A DNA stretch of 18,160 nt from JALOAT01 sp041677345 (GTDB lineage Bacteria > Pseudomonadota > Gammaproteobacteria > Thiohalomonadales > Thiohalomonadaceae): positions 1 to 18,160 of the forward strand of contig JBAYQE010000052.1 of the NCBI GenBank assembly GCA_041677345.1, in the 5' to 3' direction. A program made the position numbers and the translations under genes. A model generated the notes under the pieces. The model was not told the DNA's origin, ran no database searches, and worked only from the letters and a program-made list of their open reading frames with translations. Of the stretch, positions 8,672 to 16,074 are shown in pieces. Every line of letters starts with the position of its first letter. Within the stretch, counting starts at the first letter, position 1.

Positions 8672-9634
8672 GTGAAGCGGCTGGATCACTATTGGTACGA
8701 CGACAACGCCGTTGCCCGCTTGCTGGCGCCGCTTTCCTGGCTGTTCTGTACGCTGGCCATGCTGCGGCGCACGGCCTATCGATGTGGTTGGCGGCGTGCG
8801 GAGCGCGTGGGTGTGCCGGTGGTGGTGGTGGGCAATATCACCGTCGGGGGTAGCGGCAAGACGCCTGTCGTGGTCTGGCTGGTGGACTACCTGCGGAGGC
8901 ATGGCAAGCGGGTGGGCGTGGTGAGTCGAGGCTATGGCGGTCAGGCACCGCACTGGCCCCAGCCCGTTGACGCCGCCAGTGATCCTGCCATGGTTGGAGA
9001 TGAACCGGTGCTCATTGCGCGGCGGACCGGTGTACCCTTGGCGGTGGGGCCGGACCGGGTGGCCGCGGCCAGGTTCCTGTTGGCGCGGCATGAACTGGAC
9101 GTCATCGTTTCCGACGACGGTCTGCAGCACTACCGCCTGGCGCGCGACGTGGAGGTGGCCGTGGTGGACGGCCGGCGCGGCCTGGGCAACGGGCGCTGTC
9201 TGCCCGCCGGTCCGCTGCGTGAGCGTCCCTCACGGCTTGCCCACGTGGACGTGGTGGTGACGAACGGGGGCGATGCACCCGATGCAGTGCGACTGGAAGG
9301 CGCGCTGCTGGTGAATCTGAGGGACGACCGGCAGCAGGCGCTGAGCGCCCTTGGCGGGTCGCGTGTGCACGGCGTTGCGGCCATCGGTGACCCGCGACGG
9401 TTTTTTGCCACGCTCGCGGCGGCGGGTCTCACCGTCGTGGAACACGCCTTTCCCGATCATCATCCTTTCCGGGCGGAAGACCTCGCCTTCGGTGATGGGC
9501 TGCCGGTTGTCATGACCGAAAAGGACGCAGTGAAATGCACAGGTTTCGCCAGTGAAAATCACTGGTATCTACCCGTAGAGGCACGGGTGCCGGAGGCCGT
9601 CGGCCGCCATATTCTGGATCTCATCGAGAGGTGA
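8672..9634 (+). CDS. lpxK: LpxK, tetraacyldisaccharide 4'-kinase
   Basis: This 320-residue kinase adds the 4'-phosphate to tetraacyldisaccharide 1-phosphate, giving lipid IVA, at the inner membrane. The P-loop GNITVGGSGKT spans residues 54-64 and is followed by VSRGYGG, ISDDGLQHY-like (VSDDGLQHYRL) and VVVDGRRGLGNGRCLPAGPLRE, all typical of LpxK. An N-terminal hydrophobic segment near residues 12-30 fits membrane association. GTG 8672, one base after the msbA stop, is chosen; it gives MKRLDHYWYDDN. A start at 8585 would overlap msbA by 86 bp and add a non-conserved extension. The reading frame is intact and it is within the LPS operon. Confidence 0.95.
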   Translation: MKRLDHYWYDDNAVARLLAPLSWLFCTLAMLRRTAYRCGWRRAERVGVPVVVVGNITVGGSGKTPVVVWLVDYLRRHGKRVGVVSRGYGGQAPHWPQPVDAASDPAMVGDEPVLIARRTGVPLAVGPDRVAAARFLLARHELDVIVSDDGLQHYRLARDVEVAVVDGRRGLGNGRCLPAGPLRERPSRLAHVDVVVTNGGDAPDAVRLEGALLVNLRDDRQQALSALGGSRVHGVAAIGDPRRFFATLAAAGLTVVEHAFPDHHPFRAEDLAFGDGLPVVMTEKDAVKCTGFASENHWYLPVEARVPEAVGRHILDLIER

Positions 9635-9636
9635 CC

Positions 9637-9819
9637 ATGGACAAGAAGTTGCTCGAAATTCTCGTTTGTCCCATCTGCAAGGGACCGCTCGTCTATCGAC
9701 CCGAGCAGCAGGAGCTCATCTGCAAGGTAGACCGCCTGGCCTTCCCGGTGCGGGATGACATCCCCGTCATGCTGGAGGATGAGGCGAGGGAACTGGGGGC
9801 GGAAGAGGATGTGAAGTGA
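9637..9819 (+). CDS. ycaR: Trm112 family (YcaR-like) small protein
   Basis: This 60-residue protein starts MDKKLLEILVCPICKGPL and carries the Cys11-x2-Cys14 pair, Cys29, and the C-terminal block FPVRDDIPVMLEDEAREL typical of YcaR/Trm112 proteins. These resemble the zinc-binding Trm112 activator of methyltransferases in eukaryotes; the bacterial role is unproven. It lies between lpxK and kdsB, its common position in gammaproteobacteria. The ATG at 9637 follows a GAGAGGTGA ribosome site that also contains the lpxK stop. It overlaps kdsB by 3 bases. I take the ATG rather than GTG at 9631 because it gives the family N-terminus. Confidence 0.93.
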   Translation: MDKKLLEILVCPICKGPLVYRPEQQELICKVDRLAFPVRDDIPVMLEDEARELGAEEDVK

Positions 9820-10592
9820 ATTTCCGCGTCATCATCCCCGCGCGCTACGCCTCCACACGCCTGCCCGGCAAGCCTCTGCTCGACATTGCAGGCAAGCCCA
9901 TGCTGCAGCACGTGTACGAGCGTGCCCTGGAGAGCGGCGCGTGCGAGGTGGTGATTGCCACCGATGATGAACGCATCCGTGCCGCTGGCCACGCCTTCGG
10001 TGCCAGGGTGTGCATGACGGCGGCACATCACCGTACGGGCAGCGAGCGGCTGGCCGAGGTGGTCACGCAGCTGGGCTACGGGAGCGAGGACGTGATCGTC
10101 AACCTGCAGGGCGACGAGCCACTCATGCCACCGGCCCTGCTGCGACAGGTGGCGTCCGGGCTTATCGGGCATCCGGCCGTACCCATGGCCACGCTGTGCA
10201 CGCCCATCGTATCCGCCCAGGAACTGTTCGATCCGAATGTGGTGAAGGTGGTGGCCGACGCCCAGGGCCATGCGCTGTACTTCAGCCGTGCCCCCATCCC
10301 CTGGGACCGTGATGCCCTGGCTTCCCGGCCGGAGGAACTCCCGGCGGATGTGAGGCATTACCGCCACCTCGGCATCTACGCCTACCGTGCAGGCTTTCTG
10401 GCGCGCTATACGGCAACACCGGCCTGCGCGCTGGAAATGCGCGAATCCCTCGAACAACTTCGGGTGCTCTGGATGGGAGAGAGGATCCACGTGGCCGAGG
10501 CCGAGGCCTTGCCCGGTCCGGGTGTCGACACCGCCGCTGACCTCGAAAAGGCCAGGATGCTTGCCGCCAGCCTCACCCTGAGACCCTCCTAG
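9816..10592 (+). CDS. kdsB: KdsB, CMP-Kdo synthetase
   Basis: This 258-residue cytidylyltransferase activates Kdo with CTP to CMP-Kdo, the sugar donor for the inner core of lipopolysaccharide. The N-terminal nucleotide-binding block is IIPARYASTRLPGKPL (residues 6-21). NLQGDEP at 96-102 includes Asp100, equivalent to the magnesium-binding aspartate. YFSRAPIPWDRD and YRHLGIYAYRAGFL are also present, as are LEQLRVLWMGERIHV and the C-terminal GVDTAADLEK. The length is usual. Its GTG start at 9816 overlaps the stop of the preceding gene (GTGA). It is the last gene of the six-gene operon, and the next gene converges on it 31 bp after its stop. Confidence 0.96.
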   Translation: MNFRVIIPARYASTRLPGKPLLDIAGKPMLQHVYERALESGACEVVIATDDERIRAAGHAFGARVCMTAAHHRTGSERLAEVVTQLGYGSEDVIVNLQGDEPLMPPALLRQVASGLIGHPAVPMATLCTPIVSAQELFDPNVVKVVADAQGHALYFSRAPIPWDRDALASRPEELPADVRHYRHLGIYAYRAGFLARYTATPACALEMRESLEQLRVLWMGERIHVAEAEALPGPGVDTAADLEKARMLAASLTLRPS

Positions 10593-10623
10593 GAACCACG
10601 CTGCCCGACGCAGCCGCCGCGAG

Positions 10624-10884
10624 CTAGCTGCAAGGCGAATCCAGTACCTCAAGTGCCAGGAATTCCTCGTGAAAATCCTGCTCGGCGCGTTGCCATACAG
10701 GCACGACGTAGGTATTCGGTACTTCACGCCATGGGTCACCGAAACGGTCGGATTGCACGCTGCCATGGGCGCGGTCGAGCAGGACCAGGGCGGGGCCTTC
10801 TTCCAGTACCTCGATGATGCAGCACATCATGCCGTGGTATGACACCGCCGTGCCTATCAGCCCCCGCAGTTGCTCTATGTCCAT
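10624..10884 (-). CDS. Uncharacterised 86-residue protein
   Basis: I do not recognise this small acidic protein. It begins MDIEQLRGLIGTAVSYHGMMCCIIEVLEEGPALVLLD and looks soluble, with a beta-rich N-terminal half (repeated hydrophobic/charged alternation) and an acidic C-terminal half containing QRAEQDFHEEFLALEVLD. No signal peptide or clear membrane helix is seen. A strong purine-rich ribosome site (GCGAGGGGGAGACAC on the minus strand) precedes the ATG, supporting it as a real gene despite its size. It sits alone on the minus strand between kdsB (convergent) and the sensor kinase gene (divergent). The pattern might fit a small modulator or an SH3-like barrel. No function can be claimed. Confidence 0.65.
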   Translation of the reverse strand: MDIEQLRGLIGTAVSYHGMMCCIIEVLEEGPALVLLDRAHGSVQSDRFGDPWREVPNTYVVPVWQRAEQDFHEEFLALEVLDSPCS

Positions 10885-11086
10885 GTGTCTCCCCCTCGCA
10901 ACCTTACTCTAGCAGTATGTCGGATGCCCTGTTGCGCCGGTCGTCGCGCTGAATCTTCCTGGGCTGGGGATGAGAAATCGGCTGGCCCGGGCATCCGGGG
11001 TTGCGATGTCCTCGATCCCGGTGAGTGAAAACCCGGGTGCCTAACGTGCTGAGTCTTGGCACAATTGGCACTATGGGGGAAGCAGG
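10885..11086. other. Divergent intergenic region upstream of the sensor kinase
   Basis: This 202-bp region separates the divergent small protein and the sensor kinase, so it should hold both promoters. The kinase start at 11087 is preceded by a purine run (GGGGGAAGCAGG). A direct repeat of TTGGCAC occurs at 11056-11062 and 11065-11071, close to the start. No convincing -35/-10 pair, tRNA or riboswitch is seen. Confidence 0.4.
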
Positions 11087-13711
11087 ATGCAGGATCAGGT
11101 AACGCCGCGTGCCTTGGACAGACGCAAAAGGGGGTTGCACATACCCGACGAAGGCGTTTGGGTTGGCCTCGGAGTGCTCGCTTTTTTGGCGTGGCTGAGT
11201 GTAACGCAGGCCCATGTGCTGTTTCATTCATTTGCGGAAGTCATTGGCGCGACCGTAGCTTTCCTGGTGTCCGCCATCGGTTGGCACACCTATCCCCTCA
11301 CGCGCAACGTATTCTTCCTTGCGCTCGGCAGCGGGTTTTTCTGGGTCGGTGTCCTGACCCTACTGCACGCCCTTTGTTTTCCCGGCGCCGGGATCGTGGA
11401 GACGGATGTTCCGTACCTCGATATTCGTCTTTGGCTGGCGCTGCGTTTCTTCGAGGCCGTCGTCCTTGTCACGGCCATACGGTGTTCCGGCAGAAGCCAT
11501 GTGCCACCATACATGCATGTCGGTTTCGCGGTGCTATTCCTCGGGTTGTTAGCCCTGATCAGTCAGCCGTGGTTTCCCGAGGTCTTTGATCCGGAAACCG
11601 GCCTTACCTCATTCAAGGTTACCTCGGAATACCTGATCATTGCCGTATTCATGCTGGCACTGGCATCCATGGGCCGCCTCCAGGGTCGTGTGGATGGCGT
11701 CGTCACCCGGCGTCTTTCGCTGGCCATCGGTTTCATGATTCTCTCCGAATTCCCGTTCACGCTGTATCGCACCGTCGCCGATATGCAGTCCGTCCTGGGG
11801 CATGTCGTCAACCTGGTCAGTTACTGGTTCCTGCTGACGGCTGCCGTTCATACCACCCTGAAACAGCCGCTTCGCGTGCTGAGTGCGGATGCACACATCT
11901 ATGAGGCCTTTCCTGACGCGACCGTAGTCGTCGATCGTGAGGGTAAGGTACGCCAGGCCAACGGGGCTGCGCGCCGCGAAGCCACCGTGGACAACTGCCT
12001 GGGTGAATCCTGCCATGCGCTGTTCCATCCACTGGCCCTGGCTGAGCAAGACTGCCCCGTCTGCCAGCACATCCGGAACGTGCAACAGGTCCGCATGCTG
12101 GAACTGGAAGACATCGACACCGGGCGCTGGTACCACATCTCCCTGCTGGCCATCGGTGATGCCGGCATGATCCACGTGCGGCGGGACGTATCGGAACTCA
12201 AGCGTGCAGAATGCGCACTGCGCGAATCCGAGCTGCGCTACCGGGCGCTCATGACGCACGCGACCGACGCGATCCTGGTGGTGGGCGAAGGTCAGAAATT
12301 CGTCGATGCAAACCATGAGGCGGAGCAGTTGTTCGGTTATTCCCGTTCCGAGTTGTTACACCTCGGGCCCGCAGACATTCACCCATGCGACAAAGCCGAC
12401 GCCCTGGCACACGCCTTCAACCACCTGCGCCTCCACGGCAGCGTGCTGCGTGAGCTGCGTTTCCCGCTCCGGGACGGGAGCGTCAAGGTAAAGGAGCTGG
12501 CCGGCGCGAGGGTGGAACTGCCAACGAATGTGCTGTTTGTCGGTATTTTTCGTGATGTTACCGCACGCCGCGCGGCGGAAGATGCCCTGCGTGAGAACGA
12601 GGCACTGTTGAGGCAGGCGGAAGAGATCGCCCGCATGGGCAGTTGGGACCGGAATCTCGTCACTGGCGAGCTGCGCTGGTCCGAAGGCATGTACCGGATC
12701 CTTGGTGACAGCGCAGCAAAGCCCTCCATGCAACACCTGTTGGAGGCGATCCCTGAATGCGAGCGCAACGAGGTCGAGGCGTTCATTACCCGGGCCATGG
12801 ACACCGGCCAGGAATTCCGCATCGACCACCGGTTGCATGATGCTCATGGACGGGAGCGCAGCATCCGCATGCTGGGATGCGCGCAATGCGACGAGTTTGG
12901 TCGTCCGCTACGCGTGTTTGGCACGCTCATGGATATCACCGAGGCCCAGCGTATTGCACAGGAGTTGAAGCTTTATCGTGAAGACCTGGAACGGCTGGTG
13001 ACAGACCGCACGGCCAAGTTGCTGCAGGCGGTGCACGAGCTGGAATCCTTCAGCTATACGGTCTCGCATGATCTGAACGCGCCCTTGCGCGCCATCAACG
13101 GTTTCAGTTGTGCGTTGTTGGACGACTGCGGTGAACATCTGCCTGCGGAAGGTCGTGAATACCTTGAGCGCATGATCAGCGCAACCAACCGCATGGGTCA
13201 GCTCATTGACGGGTTGCTCATGCTCTCCCGGGTAATTCGTCGCGATCTGCAGCTACAGACCTGTGATCTGAGCGCTGTCGCACGGGAGGTGTTTGCACAG
13301 CTCCGGGCCGGCAGCGGTGACCGCTGTGTGCATTTCACCGTCGAGGCCGGGATTACCGCCGAGGCAGACCCTTCACTGGTTCGGCTGTTGCTTGAGAACC
13401 TCATAGGCAATGCGTGGAAATTCACGCGCGAGCGTGACTGCGCAGCCATCGAGTTCACCAGCCACCAGGATGGCGGAGCAACCGTTTACCTTATGAGGGA
13501 CAATGGCATCGGCTTCGAAATGCAATACGCGGAGACGCTGTTCCGCCCGTTTCATCGATTGCATGGGTGGGATGAGTATGAGGGCATGGGCATCGGCCTG
13601 GCCACGGTCCAGCGCATCGTAAGCCAGCACGGGGGACGTATCTGGGCGGAAAGCCGTCCCGGCGACGGGGCGGTGTTCTACTTTACCCTCAGTCCCCGGC
13701 TGGTCGGCTAA
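11087..13711 (+). CDS. MASE3 membrane sensor, three-PAS histidine kinase
   Basis: This 874-residue hybrid-input sensor kinase has, in order, an N-terminal MASE3-like membrane domain (about residues 25-255, including VLFHSFAEVIGATVAFLV, VGVLTLLHALCFPG and LDIRLWLALRFFEAVVL). Three PAS domains follow (about 265-370, 385-495 and 517-625), then a short coiled coil, a HisKA dimerisation domain and a HATPase. His661 in YTVSHDLNAPLRAINGF is the expected phosphorylation site. The N box has Asn771 and Asn775, G1 is DNGIG from Asp805, and G2 is EGMGIGL from Glu832, so the ATPase looks active. The first PAS contains a Cys-rich patch: Cys304, Cys309-His310, Cys323 and Cys326. Input ligand is unknown. The HDLxAPLRAI motif and the companion receiver 28 bp downstream resemble phytochrome-like kinase/Rcp1 pairs, although no bilin domain is present. 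Confidence 0.88.
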   Translation: MQDQVTPRALDRRKRGLHIPDEGVWVGLGVLAFLAWLSVTQAHVLFHSFAEVIGATVAFLVSAIGWHTYPLTRNVFFLALGSGFFWVGVLTLLHALCFPGAGIVETDVPYLDIRLWLALRFFEAVVLVTAIRCSGRSHVPPYMHVGFAVLFLGLLALISQPWFPEVFDPETGLTSFKVTSEYLIIAVFMLALASMGRLQGRVDGVVTRRLSLAIGFMILSEFPFTLYRTVADMQSVLGHVVNLVSYWFLLTAAVHTTLKQPLRVLSADAHIYEAFPDATVVVDREGKVRQANGAARREATVDNCLGESCHALFHPLALAEQDCPVCQHIRNVQQVRMLELEDIDTGRWYHISLLAIGDAGMIHVRRDVSELKRAECALRESELRYRALMTHATDAILVVGEGQKFVDANHEAEQLFGYSRSELLHLGPADIHPCDKADALAHAFNHLRLHGSVLRELRFPLRDGSVKVKELAGARVELPTNVLFVGIFRDVTARRAAEDALRENEALLRQAEEIARMGSWDRNLVTGELRWSEGMYRILGDSAAKPSMQHLLEAIPECERNEVEAFITRAMDTGQEFRIDHRLHDAHGRERSIRMLGCAQCDEFGRPLRVFGTLMDITEAQRIAQELKLYREDLERLVTDRTAKLLQAVHELESFSYTVSHDLNAPLRAINGFSCALLDDCGEHLPAEGREYLERMISATNRMGQLIDGLLMLSRVIRRDLQLQTCDLSAVAREVFAQLRAGSGDRCVHFTVEAGITAEADPSLVRLLLENLIGNAWKFTRERDCAAIEFTSHQDGGATVYLMRDNGIGFEMQYAETLFRPFHRLHGWDEYEGMGIGLATVQRIVSQHGGRIWAESRPGDGAVFYFTLSPRLVG

Positions 13712-13739
13712 CATATGAAAAAAGGCAGAAGGAGACGAC

Positions 13740-14159
13740 ATGCCTACGAACACGGTTCTCCTGGTGGAGGACAACCCCGATGACGAGCAATTGATCCTGC
13801 GGGCACTCAAGCAGACGGGCATCACCGAGACCATCGAGGTTACACGCAACGGCCGCGAGGCGGTCGACTATTTGCTGGGTGTCGCAGCACCGCCCCGACT
13901 TGTGCTGCTCGATCTCAAACTGCCCAAAATGGGCGGTCTGGAGGTCCTGCAGGCCCTGCGCCTCGACAACAAGACACGCATGATCCCGGTGGTCGTGTTC
14001 ACCTCGTCCATCGAGAAGACCGACGTGCTGACCAGTTACGATCTGGGAGCGAACAGCTATATCCGTAAACCTGTGGACTATCGCCAACTTACGGATGTGG
14101 TGAAGCTCATCGTCAGTTACTGGCTCCAGACCAACGTCTCGCCGCCGCAGGAGTGGTAG
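13740..14159 (+). CDS. Single-domain response regulator (Rcp1-like receiver)
   Basis: This 139-residue receiver has no output domain. Key residues are intact: acidic pair Glu10/Asp11, phosphoacceptor Asp58 in LVLLDLKLPKMGG, Thr88 (VFTSS) and Lys110 (YIRKP). The form, with a long loop after helix 1 (VEDNPDDEQLILRAL) and LDLKLPKMGGLEVL, is typical of Rcp1-type regulators that pair with PAS or phytochrome kinases. The ATG follows a strong AAGGAG site (13729-13734). It lies 28 bp after the kinase stop, so the two are probably co-transcribed and form a phosphorelay. Output would need a further partner protein, not encoded here. Confidence 0.92.
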   Translation: MPTNTVLLVEDNPDDEQLILRALKQTGITETIEVTRNGREAVDYLLGVAAPPRLVLLDLKLPKMGGLEVLQALRLDNKTRMIPVVVFTSSIEKTDVLTSYDLGANSYIRKPVDYRQLTDVVKLIVSYWLQTNVSPPQEW

Positions 14160-14212
14160 GGAGGTACCGGTCCAGGGATAACGAATGTGGCGTTCACTGA
14201 TGAATACAAGGA

Positions 14213-14249
14213 GCGGCCACCGGCCGCGATTCCCGCGAGCCCGCGAATC
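14213..14249. other. Paired short hairpins between convergent genes
   Basis: GCGGCC-ACC-GGCCGC (14213-14227) is followed at once by GATTC...GAATC (14228-14249, with a GCG/CGC inner pairing and a two-base bulge). They lie between the convergent response regulator and ABC ATPase genes, where a bidirectional terminator would be expected. No T-tract is present on either strand, so terminator function is only possible. The remaining bases of this 149-bp gap show nothing else. Confidence 0.35.
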
Positions 14250-14308
14250 AGCCTATGGAGCCGGTGCCCTCGCCCGGTGTCTGCGTGCAACAGGCGTCCT
14301 GGAGAGGT

Positions 14309-15244
14309 TCAGGCACTAGGCCCAGACAGCGAAGCAGGCGCCTCCGTGTGCCTGCTTTCCGCAAGGATTTTGAAGAACACACTCTCGAGTGAGACCGCGG
14401 GCTTGATGCCCAGCAGTTGCCCGCCGGCATGATTCAATGCCTGTAGCCATTCCGGCAGATCCTTCTGGTTGATCTCTGCTTCGAACTCCCCGTCCCGGAT
14501 AAGCTTGCCGCCGCTCCCCAATTCAGAACCGGCCAGATAATGGACAGTGAACCAATCAGCCCGTTCGGCTACAAGATCACGAGGCGAGCGGGTGGTCACC
14601 AATTCCCCCTGGTTTATGAAACCAAAGCGGTCCGCGATGCGTTCTACGTCGTGCAGCACGTGGGAGGTGAAGAAAATGGCGCCACCCTGCTGCTTGTATT
14701 CCGTCAGGATGTCCACCACATCCTTGCGCCCGACCGGATCGAGCCCGGAGAGTGGTTCGTCCAGCACCAGCAGCCTTGGTGAAACCACCATGGCATGGGC
14801 GAGGGCAACGCGCTGCACGTTGCCCTTGGACAGCTGGCGCACGCGCCGGTTGGCATTCTCGGCCACGGAAAAGCGCTCCAGCCAGTGCATGCACCAGGCC
14901 TTTTCATCGGTGCGCTTGATGCCGTACATGCGCAGCGCCATGCGCAGGATTTCGAGCGGCGTGAACTGGTCGTAAAGGGCGGGTGACTCAGGGACATAGG
15001 CCACACCGGTTCGGGCCCTGGCCTCGCGCGCATTGATACCGTGGATGCGCACCTCACCTTCATAATCACGAATGATGTCCAGCATCACCTTGATGGTCGT
15101 GGACTTCCCTGCACCGTTGGGGCCGACGAAGCCGAAGACTTCGTTCTCGCTGACGGCGAAACTGGCGTTGTTGAGCGCACGGACGACATGACCGCGCTTG
15201 TTGAAGGTCATGCCTACTCCACAAAATTCCAAAGCAGCCATCAT
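14309..15244 (-). CDS. ABC transporter ATPase of pilin-linked cassette (PilH-like)
   Basis: This 311-residue ABC ATPase has an ABC-2 style domain: Walker A GPNGAGKST at residues 41-49, a Q-loop region with glutamate at the usual glutamine position (YVPESPALYDQFT, residue 86), the signature variant LSKGN at 138-142, Walker B LLVLDEP at 158-164 and H-loop His195. About 90 residues follow the core, a C-terminal extension typical of export ATPases acting with ABC-2 permeases. Start choice: ATG 15244 overlaps the stop of the upstream helical-repeat gene in ATGA, so translation is coupled. A second ATG follows directly. It probably energises the permease encoded two genes upstream. In Myxococcus, pilH encodes an ABC ATPase next to pilus genes; this is the basis of the PilH-like label, which remains an inference. 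Confidence 0.88.
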   Translation of the reverse strand: MMAALEFCGVGMTFNKRGHVVRALNNASFAVSENEVFGFVGPNGAGKSTTIKVMLDIIRDYEGEVRIHGINAREARARTGVAYVPESPALYDQFTPLEILRMALRMYGIKRTDEKAWCMHWLERFSVAENANRRVRQLSKGNVQRVALAHAMVVSPRLLVLDEPLSGLDPVGRKDVVDILTEYKQQGGAIFFTSHVLHDVERIADRFGFINQGELVTTRSPRDLVAERADWFTVHYLAGSELGSGGKLIRDGEFEAEINQKDLPEWLQALNHAGGQLLGIKPAVSLESVFFKILAESRHTEAPASLSGPSA

Positions 15245-16074
15245 TTCGGCAATTCCAATTTCATTTCCTTAAGCTGGAAGGATCCATCTACGAACTCGTA
15301 GCCAAGGCGCAAGGGATCAGTAGGGAATGTATCGAGGATGCCTGTGCGCAACAGTTCGCTGGGATGGGCGAGGGAACGACCAAAATGGGATTCGAATTCG
15401 GCTTGGGCTTCACGCAAACGGATCAGGCCTTGCAGACGGACTGCCCGCTTTCCGAGCATTTCCCTGAGCTTGGGATCATTCGACTGCTCGCGTTCTTGGG
15501 TGAGATATGCCAACGCCATACGATCATCACGGATCTCGCCGGCAGTGATCATGATGCCTAACTTGCGCAGCGCGGCGGCATTGTCAGTGGCGCGCTCAGC
15601 AGCGATGTCCAGGATCCTGCGTGCTGCCTCAGGATCTTTTTGAAAGAAGAACAGATTGACGCCATGGAAGAACGGCGGGAACTCGTCCCAGAAGCGGCAT
15701 TCGGTAGCGCGGCGCAGCACCTCATTGCCGTCTTCCTGGGCGCCTCCCCAGGTAAGCAGTGCGTTACCAAGATAATAATTATCTTCGTGGCATGCATTGA
15801 GCTGCGACACCACACGATGGGCGCGGATGAGGTAGGCCGCATTGGCGTCTACCGTAGTCTCCGCACCTGCCACGGCGACCCGCATGGCCTCCAGGTTGGC
15901 GCCCAAAAAACGGTCGCCTGCATAGAGCAGCAACTGCACCGGAGCGCTCACCACCACGCGCCCGCCCAGCGAGGCCTCGGCATCACGCGGCGTACCGTTC
16001 CAGGTCAGGCACGTGCTGAGGTGGAAAGCGCCCAAGACCGTCAGTGCGAGGATGAGACCGAAATAACGTCGCAT
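15241..16074 (-). CDS. Membrane-anchored helical-repeat protein of ABC/pilin cassette
   Basis: This 277-residue protein starts MRRYFGLILALTVLGAFHLSTC, a positive tip and one hydrophobic segment, so it is probably an N-terminally anchored periplasmic protein. LSTC near Cys22 looks like a lipobox but has Thr where Gly/Ala/Ser is usual, so lipidation is doubtful. The middle is alpha-helical and TPR-like, with alanine-rich helix pairs such as EAARRILDIAAERATDNAAALRKLG (about 160-190). It ends with GRSLAHPSELLRTGILDTFPTDPLRLGYEF, a Pro-rich 'xPxDPxxxGY' closing motif. The start overlaps the permease stop (TGATG), and its stop overlaps the ATPase start (ATGA). That places it inside the transporter operon as a likely accessory subunit, as PilG is in pilGHI. 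I do not recognise its family. Confidence 0.75.
   Translation of the reverse strand: MRRYFGLILALTVLGAFHLSTCLTWNGTPRDAEASLGGRVVVSAPVQLLLYAGDRFLGANLEAMRVAVAGAETTVDANAAYLIRAHRVVSQLNACHEDNYYLGNALLTWGGAQEDGNEVLRRATECRFWDEFPPFFHGVNLFFFQKDPEAARRILDIAAERATDNAAALRKLGIMITAGEIRDDRMALAYLTQEREQSNDPKLREMLGKRAVRLQGLIRLREAQAEFESHFGRSLAHPSELLRTGILDTFPTDPLRLGYEFVDGSFQLKEMKLELPK

Noticed and set aside
11056..11073. Sigma-54-like TGGCAC before the sensor kinase
   Set aside because: No GC follows at the required 10-base spacing; the match is better read as a direct repeat.
11996..12016. CLGESCH in the sensor kinase as a variant c-type heme motif (Cys-x4-Cys-His)
   Set aside because: The domain is predicted cytoplasmic and PAS-like; c-type heme attachment needs export, and other cysteines nearby suggest a different use.
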